From NCBI RefSeq assembly GCF_027924405.1, contig NZ_AP026978.1, forward strand, positions 1,426,001 through 1,490,000: a stretch of DNA of 64,000 nucleotides. The letters are read 5' to 3'. Below the pieces are notes generated by a model. That model searched no databases and was not told the origin of the DNA. It saw nothing but the letters and a program-made list of their open reading frames with translations. Positions 42,868-50,285 of the stretch are shown here, in pieces. Within the stretch, counting starts at the first letter, position 1; every line of letters begins with the position of its first letter. The translations under genes and the position numbers were made by a program. The stretch is from Nocardia sputorum (lineage in GTDB: Bacteria; Actinomycetota; Actinomycetes; Mycobacteriales; Mycobacteriaceae).

Positions 42868-43653
42868 ATGCCGAACATCGTCGTACTCATCAAGCAGGTT
42901 CCCGACACCTGGTCGGAGCGCAAGCTCACCGACGGTGACTTCACCCTCGATCGGGAGGCCGCCGACGCCGTCCTCGACGAGATCAACGAGCGCGCCGTCG
43001 AAGAGGCGCTGTTGATCAAGGAGGCCCAGGGCGGCGAGGTCACCGTGCTGGCCGCCGGTCCGGACCGCGCCACCGAGGCCATCCGCAAGGCGCTGTCCAT
43101 GGGCGCCGACAAGGCCATCCACATCAACGACCCGGCCATCCACGGCTCCGACGCCGTGCAGACGGCGTGGGTGCTGGCGAGCGCGCTCGGCCAGGTCGAG
43201 GGTGTCGAGCTGGTCATCGCGGGCAACGAGGCCACCGACGGTCGCGCGGGCGCGGTGCCCGCGATCATCGCCGAGTACCTGGGCCTGCCGCAGCTGACGC
43301 ACCTGCGCAAGCTGACCGTCGACGGTGACAAGGTCACCGGCGAGCGCGAGACCGACGAAGGCGTGTTCAAGCTGGAGGCCAGCCTGCCCGCCATCGTCAG
43401 CGTCACCGAGAAGATCAACGAGCCGCGCTTCCCGTCCTTCAAGGGCATCATGGCCGCGAAGAAGAAGGAAGTGCAGACCTTCACGCTGGCCGACCTGGGC
43501 GTCGACCCCTCGACCGTGGGCGTCGCGAACGCGGGCTCCGCTGTCACCGCGGCCACGCCGAAGCCTCCGCGCACCGCGGGCGAGAAGATCGCCGACGAAG
43601 GCGACGGCGGCACCAAGATCGCCCAGTACCTGATCGGCCAGAAGATCATCTGA
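42868..43653 (+). CDS. etfB: Electron transfer flavoprotein beta subunit
   Basis: This 261-residue protein has the EtfB hallmark segments: PNIVVLIKQVPDTWSERKL at the N terminus, ANEA-type AMP-binding loop as IAGNEATDGRAGAVPAIIAEYLGLPQLT and the acyl-CoA-dehydrogenase recognition-like helix around KAKKKEV. With EtfA it accepts electrons from acyl-CoA dehydrogenases and passes them to the quinone pool. The ATG at 42868 follows AGGAGG with a 13-base spacer that may be tighter in a refined start call. It is the first gene of the etfBA operon; gap to etfA is 38 bases. It is probably controlled by the palindrome upstream. Confidence 0.97.
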   Translation: MPNIVVLIKQVPDTWSERKLTDGDFTLDREAADAVLDEINERAVEEALLIKEAQGGEVTVLAAGPDRATEAIRKALSMGADKAIHINDPAIHGSDAVQTAWVLASALGQVEGVELVIAGNEATDGRAGAVPAIIAEYLGLPQLTHLRKLTVDGDKVTGERETDEGVFKLEASLPAIVSVTEKINEPRFPSFKGIMAAKKKEVQTFTLADLGVDPSTVGVANAGSAVTAATPKPPRTAGEKIADEGDGGTKIAQYLIGQKII

Positions 43654-43691
43654 TCTCGGTAGCGCTGCAGACTTCCTAGGAGAGAACACAC

Positions 43692-44648
43692 ATGGCTGAA
43701 GTACTCGTGCTCGTCGAGCACGCCGAGGGTGCGATCAAGAAGGTCAGCACCGAACTGCTCACCGCCGCCCGCGCCCTGGGCGAGCCCGCCGCCGTCGTGC
43801 TCGGCACGGCAGGCACCGGCGAGAAGCTGGCCGACGCGCTGGCCGCGGCGGGCGCCGAGAAGATCTACATCGCCGAGTCCGACGATGTGGAGAACTACCT
43901 GGTGACCCCGAAGGTCGACGTGCTGGCCGCGCTGACCGAGTCGGTCTCGCCCGCCGCCGTCATCGTCGCCGCCAGCGCCGAAGGCAAGGAGGTGTCGGGT
44001 CGCCTGGCCGCCCGCATCGGCTCCGGCCTGCTGGTCGACGTGATCGACGTGAAGTCCGACGGCACCGCCGTGCACTCCATCTTCGGTGGCGCGTTCACCG
44101 TCGACGCCAAGGTCACCGGCGATGTCCCGGTGATCTCGGTCCGCCCGGGCGCCGTCGAAGCCTCCGCGCAGGCGGGTGTGGGCGAGAAGGTGACCGTCGA
44201 GGTGCCCGCGCAGGAAGAAGGCGTGGTCAAGGTGACCTCGCGGGAGCCGGTCGTGGCCGGTGACCGTCCGGAACTCACCGAGGCGAGCATCGTGGTCTCC
44301 GGTGGCCGCGGTGTCGGTTCCGCCGACAACTTCGCGGTGGTCGAGGCGCTGGCCGACTCGCTCGGCGCGGCCGTCGGCGCGTCGCGCGCCGCGGTCGACT
44401 CGGGCTACTACCCGGGCCAGTTCCAGGTGGGCCAGACCGGTAAGACGGTCTCCCCGCAGCTGTACATCGCCCTCGGCATCTCCGGCGCCATCCAGCACCG
44501 CGCCGGCATGCAGACCTCGAAGACCATCGTCGCGGTCAACAAGGACGAAGAGGCGCCGATCTTCGAGATCGCCGACTACGGCATCGTGGGCGACCTGTTC
44601 AACGTCGCGCCCCAGCTGACCGAAGCGGTCAAGGCGCACAAGGGCTGA
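43692..44648 (+). CDS. etfA: Electron transfer flavoprotein alpha subunit
   Basis: The subunit has 318 residues. The C-terminal FAD-binding domain shows [42 protein letters not shown] (in part: GASRAAVD and QVGQTGKTV), [16 protein letters not shown] and [19 protein letters not shown], all diagnostic of EtfA. The N-terminal domain pairs with EtfB. The final 48 bases of the gene (44601-44648) are duplicated exactly at 46526-46573, which suggests an insertion at the 3' end of this gene. The protein end ([10 protein letters not shown]) is the same in either copy. Confidence 0.97.
   Translation: MAEVLVLVEHAEGAIKKVSTELLTAARALGEPAAVVLGTAGTGEKLADALAAAGAEKIYIAESDDVENYLVTPKVDVLAALTESVSPAAVIVAASAEGKEVSGRLAARIGSGLLVDVIDVKSDGTAVHSIFGGAFTVDAKVTGDVPVISVRPGAVEASAQAGVGEKVTVEVPAQEEGVVKVTSREPVVAGDRPELTEASIVVSGGRGVGSADNFAVVEALADSLGAAVGASRAAVDSGYYPGQFQVGQTGKTVSPQLYIALGISGAIQHRAGMQTSKTIVAVNKDEEAPIFEIADYGIVGDLFNVAPQLTEAVKAHKG
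44601..44648 (+). repeat. 48-bp direct repeat, left copy (etfA 3' end)
   Basis: Bases 44601-44648, from AACGTCGCGC to AAGGGCTGA, are identical over 48 of 48 positions to 46526-46573. It encodes [19 protein letters not shown], the end of EtfA. The two copies bound a 1925-bp unit with two genes. Confidence 0.95.
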
Positions 44649-44663
44649 CGCCCGGAGTGACCG

Positions 44664-44697
44664 AAAGTGGCCCCGACCGGACGGTCGGGGCCACTTT
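44664..44697 (+). terminator. Strong intrinsic terminator after the left etfA end
   Basis: A perfect 16-bp stem (AAAGTGGCCCCGACCG paired with its complement, two-base centre) ends in a T-run, 15 bases past the stop. Confidence 0.95.
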
Positions 44698-44787
44698 TTC
44701 GTTTCACCCCGAATGGAAGTGCCTACAACGCTTTTGAGCTACGCTTGGCGAGCGTTGCTGCACTGCAGGATGGGGGCAAGGGGGGCG

Positions 44788-45348
44788 ATGAGCGACGTCG
44801 TGGACAGCGGCAGTCTTCAGTTGGCGACCGGCGTGGACGGCGGTCTGCCCATCACCGCGCGGCAGGAACAGTTCAGCGTTGCTTTCGTGCGTATGGTCGC
44901 CGCCGCTGCGGGCTGTTCGATCAAAAGTCACGAGACCGACTACGACGGGGTCGACATCACGATCGTGGCTTCCGCGGACTATGCGAGATACTACTGCCCT
45001 GAATTCGAAATGCAGCTCGAGTGCACGACGCAGCGGCACTTGCTCAGAACGCACGACATGGCATGGTCGCTGAAGCGAGACCGATTTCTCGAGCTGGTGA
45101 ATCCCAAGCGGTTCGTCCCGGCGTTGCTCGGCGTGTTGCTCATACCGGACGACCCGGACGAGCTGCTGGACCTTTCCGAAGACGGGCTCAGAACTTCCAG
45201 TCGCATGTATTGGGAACATGCGGCGAACCTCGGCGGGATCGAGGACGATAAAGCCAGCAAGACGGTCCACCTACCGCGAAGTAACCTCTTCGACGTGGGC
45301 GGACTGCGGGGCATCATGCAGTCGATCGGCGAAGGAGGTCAGTGGTGA
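44788..45348 (+). CDS. DUF4365-like protein of the etfA islet
   Basis: From the ATG at 44788 the protein has 186 residues. The N-terminal core ITARQEQFSVAFVRMVAAAAG, then SHETDYDGVDITIV and FEMQLECTT, has the layout of DUF4365, which I relate to the PD-(D/E)XK nuclease fold (Glu in the first helix, Asp after a GxD turn, then QxK on the next strand). Here the QxK position reads QLE, so the expected Lys is missing. The C-terminal part (KRDRFLELVNPKRFVPALLGVLLIP) follows the family pattern. No signal peptide. It overlaps the next gene by four bases and shows less GC-biased codons than the flanking core genes, which fits recent acquisition. DUF4365 assignment is from pattern recognition. Confidence 0.75.
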   Translation: MSDVVDSGSLQLATGVDGGLPITARQEQFSVAFVRMVAAAAGCSIKSHETDYDGVDITIVASADYARYYCPEFEMQLECTTQRHLLRTHDMAWSLKRDRFLELVNPKRFVPALLGVLLIPDDPDELLDLSEDGLRTSSRMYWEHAANLGGIEDDKASKTVHLPRSNLFDVGGLRGIMQSIGEGGQW

Positions 45349-46499
45349 AAAGGACTCCGCTCGACAGCCTCCAGGAGGTCGCGTCCGCGCTATCGCCCCC
45401 AGCGGTGTCCCAGTACCTCGCGACCCATGACTGGCAGCTCGAGGTCCGCGAGCAAGACGTCAGGGAGATTTGGCGGCTTCCGGGTGAGGATGGCCTTCTA
45501 GGCCGGATCATGCTGCCCTTGGCTACCGACTATGTGGACTTCTCCCGGCGTTTTCGCGACACGCTTCAAGCTCTCGCCACCATCTATGACTGGGACCCAG
45601 CACAACTGGTCGAACGAATAGCGGCTGCTCGGGCGGACTTGTTCTTCGTTCGACTCGATCAGGAAATGAATGACGGCACTATCCCGTTCCGGCAAGCCGA
45701 AACAAGCTTGGAAGCCCTGTTCACGATGATGAAGGCGGCCGCGACCACCGCCGACGACCCGACCCACTCGCATCGGGGTCGCAGATCCGCCGTGGTCACG
45801 AACTTTCTGGAAGACGACATTCGGCTCGGACACACCAAGCGCGGCAGCTTCGTGTTCACTGTGGTCACCCGTCTCGGTGAAATTCCGCCATCGCAGGTCA
45901 CCGGGATGCCAGCGGTGTCGTTTCCGCGCAAGGTGATGACAACGCTGGCGACGGGTCTGCAGTCGGCGTGGCAACTCGCACTCGACTGGGATGAGCGCGC
46001 TCTCGACCATGCGGGGCAGTTGGGTCTGAGCGGCAGTTTGGTCGAGTCGGTGCTGGATCTCACGCAGCCCGAAGCCCTACGCGCGCTGGATCTATCCTTC
46101 GACTGGGCAGCTGGCGAGCGGGCGCCCGAAGTCGAAACCTCACGGATCGTGTTCGACCGCAACGCTATGGCGGGGTTGCCCCGTGTCCGAGAGCGGTTGG
46201 TTCGCCGTGAGGAGCCGCCGCGTCATCTGACCCTAATCGGTCTGGTGCGCACCCTGAACCGGGATGAACTCGGTGACGAGGATCAAGAAGCCACGAGCAT
46301 CGTGCTGTCGACACACGTGGACGGACGGCTGCGAAAAGTGCACGTACCGCTCGTCGGTGACGACTATCAGTGGGCGATCCGCGCACACCACAGCAAGCAG
46401 CCGATTGTTGTGTCCGGCGATCTGGTGTTCGAACGCGGTGCTTGGCGCTTGACCGGGATGATCAGCCTGGACCCGAGTCATCTGCACCGGCAGAGCTGA
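45345..46499 (+). CDS. Unrecognised protein, partner of the DUF4365-like gene
   Basis: I do not recognise this 384-residue protein. It starts at the GTG at 45345, behind GGAGG, overlapping the upstream stop as GTGA. It seems cytoplasmic, with no membrane segment. An N-terminal region (residues 1-95) contains YLATHDWQLEVREQDVREIWRLP-like text and the phrase LPLATDYVDFSRRFRDTLQALA; the middle has SHRGRRSAVVTNFLEDD and a beta-rich stretch RGSFVFTVVTRLG; the C terminus is beta-rich (ATSIVLSTHVDGRLRKVHV, PIVVSGDLVFERGAWRLTGM). The last segment looks like an OB-like or small barrel domain binding a ligand, but this is a guess. Tight coupling with the DUF4365-like gene implies joint function. Confidence 0.8.
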   Translation: MKRTPLDSLQEVASALSPPAVSQYLATHDWQLEVREQDVREIWRLPGEDGLLGRIMLPLATDYVDFSRRFRDTLQALATIYDWDPAQLVERIAAARADLFFVRLDQEMNDGTIPFRQAETSLEALFTMMKAAATTADDPTHSHRGRRSAVVTNFLEDDIRLGHTKRGSFVFTVVTRLGEIPPSQVTGMPAVSFPRKVMTTLATGLQSAWQLALDWDERALDHAGQLGLSGSLVESVLDLTQPEALRALDLSFDWAAGERAPEVETSRIVFDRNAMAGLPRVRERLVRREEPPRHLTLIGLVRTLNRDELGDEDQEATSIVLSTHVDGRLRKVHVPLVGDDYQWAIRAHHSKQPIVVSGDLVFERGAWRLTGMISLDPSHLHRQS

Positions 46500-46525
46500 T
46501 GTCCGGTTGCGAGCGACTGCGCTAG

Positions 46526-46573
46526 AACGTCGCGCCCCAGCTGACCGAAGCGGTCAAGGCGCACAAGGGCTGA
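46526..46573 (+). repeat. 48-bp direct repeat, right copy
   Basis: Exact second copy of 44601-44648, starting 27 bases after the last islet gene and ending at the TGA equivalent to the etfA stop. Sequence diverges immediately on both sides (GCTAG before; TCGGG after), so the repeat is sharply bounded. Confidence 0.95.
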
Positions 46574-46592
46574 TCGGGCTCTCGCTGTCGAG

Positions 46593-46619
46593 CGGCCCCG
46601 GACTTCGTGTCCGGGGCCG
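46593..46619 (+). terminator. Terminator after the right repeat copy
   Basis: CGGCCCCGGAC/GTCCGGGGCCG form a perfect 11-bp stem with loop TTCGT, followed by TTGGCGTTT. It may be the original etfA terminator, displaced by the islet. Confidence 0.8.
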
Positions 46620-46796
46620 TTGGCGTTTCGCGGTCGAGCCGGACGGCACGCGGGTTGTGACCGCGCGGAAAACGTTGCCGCGAAATTGGTGCAAACTCTC
46701 GAGGCGCCTCGCACAAAAGTCGTGAGCGGTGCGAAATAAATTACGGCGCAGGCGATTTCGCGTCGAAGGTGCAGGTCGCGGACGTACACTCGGCCG

Positions 46797-47852
46797 GTGA
46801 GCATCCCCACGGAACCGATCGGTAGCATCCCTCGACCTCACGACCTGTTGGCCGCCATGGCCGACGATTCCGGCGACGCCGCCGCGCTCGCCGAACTTCA
46901 GCGCAGCGCGGTCGCCGAGACCATCCGCAAGCTGGAAGAACTCGGCTCTCCCGTCGTCACCGACGGCGAGCAGTCCAAGCCGAGTTTCGCCACCTATCCG
47001 ATCGCCGGGCTGGACAACCTGGCCCCGGACGGGGCGATCATCCCGTTCGCCGACGGGCATCAGAGACAGTTGCCACGGTTGACCTCGGGCCCGTTCCGCT
47101 ATGCCGCTCATGCGGCGGACTATCTGCGCAGCGCGCAGCAGCACGCCACCGTTCCGGTGAAGCAGGCCGTCATCGCGCCGTCGGCGCTGAGCCTGTTGTA
47201 TCCGGCCGACGGAATCGAGGGTTACCCCCGCGAGCAGTTCCTCGCCGACCTGGCCGACGCGGCCGAGGCCGACATCCGCGGCTGCCTGGAGGCGGGTGCG
47301 CACCTGGTGCAGCTCGACTTCACCGAGGGGCGGCTGTCGCTCAAGCTGGATCCGAGCGGCGGGGTGCTCGACCAGTTCATCGAGCTGAACAACACGGTGC
47401 TCGAGCGGTTCTCGGACGAGGAGCGGGCCAGGATCGGCGTGCATACCTGCCCCGGCGGCGATCAGGACTCCACGCACAGTCTGGACGTGGACTATGTCCA
47501 ATTGCTGCCGAAGCTGCTGCAACTGCGGGTGGGCGCGTTCTACCTCCAGTTCGCCAGCGAGCCGGACCCGGAGAAGGTGCTCGCCGTGGTCGCCGAGCAC
47601 CTGCCCGCCGAGGCGCGGGTGTTCATCGGCGTCACCGACCCGATCGACCCGCAGGTCGAGACACCCGAACAGGTCCGCGACCGGGTGCTGCTCGCCGCCC
47701 GCTTCCTGCCCGTCGAACGGTTGGGCACCTGCGACGACTGCGGCTTCTCGCCGTTCGCCGACGACACCTCCACCTCGCGGGAAACCGCGTTCGCCAAGAT
47801 CCGTGCCCGCATCGAGGGCACGGCACTGGCGGCGACGGAACTGGGCGTCTGA
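46797..47852 (+). CDS. Cobalamin-independent methionine synthase-like protein (MetE C-terminal domain)
   Basis: The 351-residue protein is a single TIM-barrel equivalent to the catalytic C-terminal half of MetE. Visible markers are IGSIPRPHDLLAAM at the start, the zinc-site segment VHTCPGGD with His and Cys, and the late CDDCGFSPF. Full MetE is about 750 residues, so this belongs to the short methionine-synthase-II-like group that lacks the N-terminal folate-binding duplicate domain. The methyl donor is probably not the usual polyglutamyl folate. The GTG at 46797 begins it. A second, different short MetE-like gene occurs at 57691. Confidence 0.85.
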   Translation: MSIPTEPIGSIPRPHDLLAAMADDSGDAAALAELQRSAVAETIRKLEELGSPVVTDGEQSKPSFATYPIAGLDNLAPDGAIIPFADGHQRQLPRLTSGPFRYAAHAADYLRSAQQHATVPVKQAVIAPSALSLLYPADGIEGYPREQFLADLADAAEADIRGCLEAGAHLVQLDFTEGRLSLKLDPSGGVLDQFIELNNTVLERFSDEERARIGVHTCPGGDQDSTHSLDVDYVQLLPKLLQLRVGAFYLQFASEPDPEKVLAVVAEHLPAEARVFIGVTDPIDPQVETPEQVRDRVLLAARFLPVERLGTCDDCGFSPFADDTSTSRETAFAKIRARIEGTALAATELGV

Positions 47853-48241
47853 TCCGCGCAACTGGACTCGATTGAACGGCCCCGGGAACTCTCGGGGCCG
47901 TTCTCGACCGGGTGGGCAGGCTCGGAATGGGGATGCCGCGCATGCACAGCGGAGTGGTTGAGCTGTAGTCGTATTCGATGGTCGAGGGAGAGCGGTCCTG
48001 TCCCGGACGCCGATCATGCCGCCGCCCGGCCAAGCCATTTCGACGCACCGCGAACGGTTGTCGCCGCGGCGCTGTTGCACCACTTCGCCCCGTACCTCCG
48101 ATCTGAAAACGGAAGAAAACGGATCGAGAGATCTCTTGCTCGCGGACCTGTATAGGCGCCTTACTGAATAGGGTCAGGATCGAGCGAGTTCACAATCCTG
48201 GCGCAGCGGAACCGATTCCGTCGGGTCGAGGAGGTCGCACG
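47853..48241. other. Intergenic region before the protease gene
   Basis: No gene is supported. A perfect 10-bp hairpin AACGGCCCCG/CGGGGCCGTT (47875-47902) followed by TTCT ends the MetE-like gene. The rest, lower in GC around 48090-48200, presumably carries the protease promoter. Confidence 0.6.
47875..47902 (+). terminator. Terminator of the MetE-like gene
   Basis: Perfect 10-bp stem AACGGCCCCG/CGGGGCCGTT with loop GGAACTCT, 22 bases past the stop. Confidence 0.85.
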
Positions 48242-49171
48242 ATGCCCACCACTACTTCCCTTTCCGCGGCGCCGACTCTGACCTCGGCGAGCCCGGGTTC
48301 GGGGCCGGTCATCGGTGGAACCACGGTCATCTTGACCGGGACGAACCTGACCGCAGCTACGGCGGTCGGATTCGGCGCCATTTCAGCGACTGCGTTCACA
48401 ATCGACTCCGCAACGCGGATCACGGCTGTCTCTCCTCCCGCAAGAGGAGTTGTGCGTATCACCGTCACATCGCCCAGTGGACTGAGTAACGGTCTTCCGT
48501 TCACTTATGTCGGCACGCCTGCGCCATGCGGGGTGAATTTCGGTCCGGGAATGTCGATCACGTCCGATGGCGGACCGCCGCGCGGAAGCTGGGGCACCGT
48601 AGGAGCTGTCGGGTATGACGAGCTCGGCAATCTGGTGGCTCTCACGGCAGGGCACATGATGACTCGGAACACCAGAGCTCAGGAGGTATTCCTCTCGGGG
48701 AATCGCGGACTGGGTCCGGTCGGGTACTACGCCACGTGGCCCACGAATTGGCCCGGCTTTCCGTCGATGCGCTTTCCGGCCGACTCGTCCAAAGATTACG
48801 CGGTCATCAAGCTGGACGAAACGAAGATCGATCCGGTCAACACGACGCCGAACGGCACCGTGATCAACCGGATCGGCGTGGCTCCGGTTCCCCTCTCGGA
48901 CATCATGTGCAAGTACGGCCAAGTGTCCGGAACGACATGTGGTCTCGTCATCGAGTACAAGAACAACGTCATCAGTTCATGGGCCGCGGTCATTCCGGGC
49001 GACAGCGGTGGACCGGTGACCACACGGAGTGGTCTGGTCGGGATCACCTCCGCGATCAATCCGCTGAAGCCGTGGGCGCCGTTCCAGTTCACCGGTATTC
49101 ATGGGATTCTCGACGACATCGCAGCGCAGGGACCTGGCACGATCGGAATCGGATTCATTCCGCTTCCATGA
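48242..49171 (+). CDS. IPT/TIG domain fused to a trypsin-like serine protease
   Basis: A 309-residue protein with an IPT/TIG immunoglobulin-like domain (residues 10-90: PTLTSASPGSGPVIGGTTV, then GTNLTAATAVGFG) followed by a chymotrypsin-fold protease. The catalytic triad is visible as His in LVALTAGHMM, Asp in SKDYAVIKLD and Ser in PGDSGGPVTT. No signal peptide or membrane segment is found at the N terminus, and the start is well defined by GAGGAGG eight bases upstream, so export, if any, is by an unusual route. The IPT domain could bind a target or cell-surface glycan. Codon use is less GC-rich than in core genes. Confidence 0.85.
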   Translation: MPTTTSLSAAPTLTSASPGSGPVIGGTTVILTGTNLTAATAVGFGAISATAFTIDSATRITAVSPPARGVVRITVTSPSGLSNGLPFTYVGTPAPCGVNFGPGMSITSDGGPPRGSWGTVGAVGYDELGNLVALTAGHMMTRNTRAQEVFLSGNRGLGPVGYYATWPTNWPGFPSMRFPADSSKDYAVIKLDETKIDPVNTTPNGTVINRIGVAPVPLSDIMCKYGQVSGTTCGLVIEYKNNVISSWAAVIPGDSGGPVTTRSGLVGITSAINPLKPWAPFQFTGIHGILDDIAAQGPGTIGIGFIPLP

Positions 49172-49314
49172 TCGCTGGGGTCGAGCACGGTGCCCACTCG
49201 ATCGAATCGGCAGCGATCGGTGCCGTGGACGATTGCGCGAGTTCCGCGATCAATGCCGGGGACTGCCCGTCACCGACGTCTCGCAGCGATGAACGCGCTG
49301 ACGAATGACCGTGC

Positions 49315-50172
49315 TCAGCAGCGGTGCAGTGCGGTGAGCAGGGTCTCCAGGATCGGTGAGCGCCGGGCGTCGGCGCGCAGCACCGCCGACACCGGGATCC
49401 GTAGCTTGCTTTCGGCCAGGCGCAGGACGACCAGTCCTTCGGTGGTGCTTTCGGCATACAGCACCGTCCACGCGTCGGGCCGGTTGATCAGCTCCATCGT
49501 CGCCGTGTGATCGGGCGGGATCGGCGGCCCGAACGTGGGACCGGTGGGCAATTCGGCGAACGCGTTGCGGATCACGGTGTGCAACAACACCTGCTCCTGC
49601 TCCGGCGGCAGCAGCAGGGGGTACGAACTCAGGTCCGCCAGGGTCACTGTGTCCTTCGTCGCCAGCGGATGCGCGCTCGAGGTGGCGATCACCAGGTCCT
49701 CCACCCACAGTTGCTCCACCACGAGGCCGGGCTGGTCGACCCTGCCGCGGATGAGGGCGAGATCGCAGTCGCCGTCGGTCACCGCGGTGATGCGCTGGCG
49801 GAACGGTTTGATGACGAACTCGATCTCCGCCTCCGGATGCGCGGCGCGCGCCCCCGCGATCGCCGACAGCGAGCGGGTGGCGAAGGACATGTTCGCGGCC
49901 AGCCGTATGCGCGGACCCACCGTGCGCACGGCGGCGCGGATCGCCGACTCCAGGCTCAGCATTTGTTTCGCGAGGGGAAGTAGCCGGGCGGTGGCGTCGG
50001 TGGGCACGACCGAGCGGGTCGAGCGCTCGAACAGTTGCACACCGAGGTCGCGCTCGAGCCGGGAGATCTGGTGGCTGATCGCCGACTGCGAGATGAAGCA
50101 GCGCGCCGCAGCGCCGCTGAAGCTGAGCTCTTCGCACACCGCGACGAAGTAGGTGAGCTGCCGAAGTTCCAC
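49315..50172 (-). CDS. LysR-family transcriptional regulator
   Basis: The regulator has 285 residues. The N-terminal winged helix (MELRQLTYFVAVCEELSFS, then the recognition helix SQSAISHQISRLERDLG) is followed by a linker helix and a C-terminal effector domain from about residue 90 with the usual two-lobed binding fold. LysR proteins usually control a divergent gene; here that is the NDH-2 gene 113 bases away. The shared gap has an AT-rich core and an inverted repeat. The effector cannot be told. Confidence 0.93.
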   Translation of the reverse strand: MELRQLTYFVAVCEELSFSGAAARCFISQSAISHQISRLERDLGVQLFERSTRSVVPTDATARLLPLAKQMLSLESAIRAAVRTVGPRIRLAANMSFATRSLSAIAGARAAHPEAEIEFVIKPFRQRITAVTDGDCDLALIRGRVDQPGLVVEQLWVEDLVIATSSAHPLATKDTVTLADLSSYPLLLPPEQEQVLLHTVIRNAFAELPTGPTFGPPIPPDHTATMELINRPDAWTVLYAESTTEGLVVLRLAESKLRIPVSAVLRADARRSPILETLLTALHRC

Positions 50173-50188
50173 AGCGGCCTCCTGATTA

Positions 50189-50268
50189 ATTACGAATCGA
50201 GATAAGAGTCATCTGAATTATGCGCCCACACACCTGAAATATCCGCCCTCCGGATCGCGGTTCGTAAT
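50189..50268. promoter_or_regulatory. Inverted repeat in the LysR/ndh divergent promoter
   Basis: ATTACGAA (50189-50196) and TTCGTAAT (50261-50268) are perfect 8-bp inverted copies with centres 72 bases apart, flanking the only AT-rich stretch of the region. They are candidates for LysR contact sites. Confidence 0.5.
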
Positions 50269-50285
50269 GAGAGAAGGAGGCTGTC

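Noticed and set aside
44601..46573. Transposon or prophage
   Set aside because: No transposase, integrase, terminal inverted repeats or phage genes. The direct repeats are of host gene sequence.
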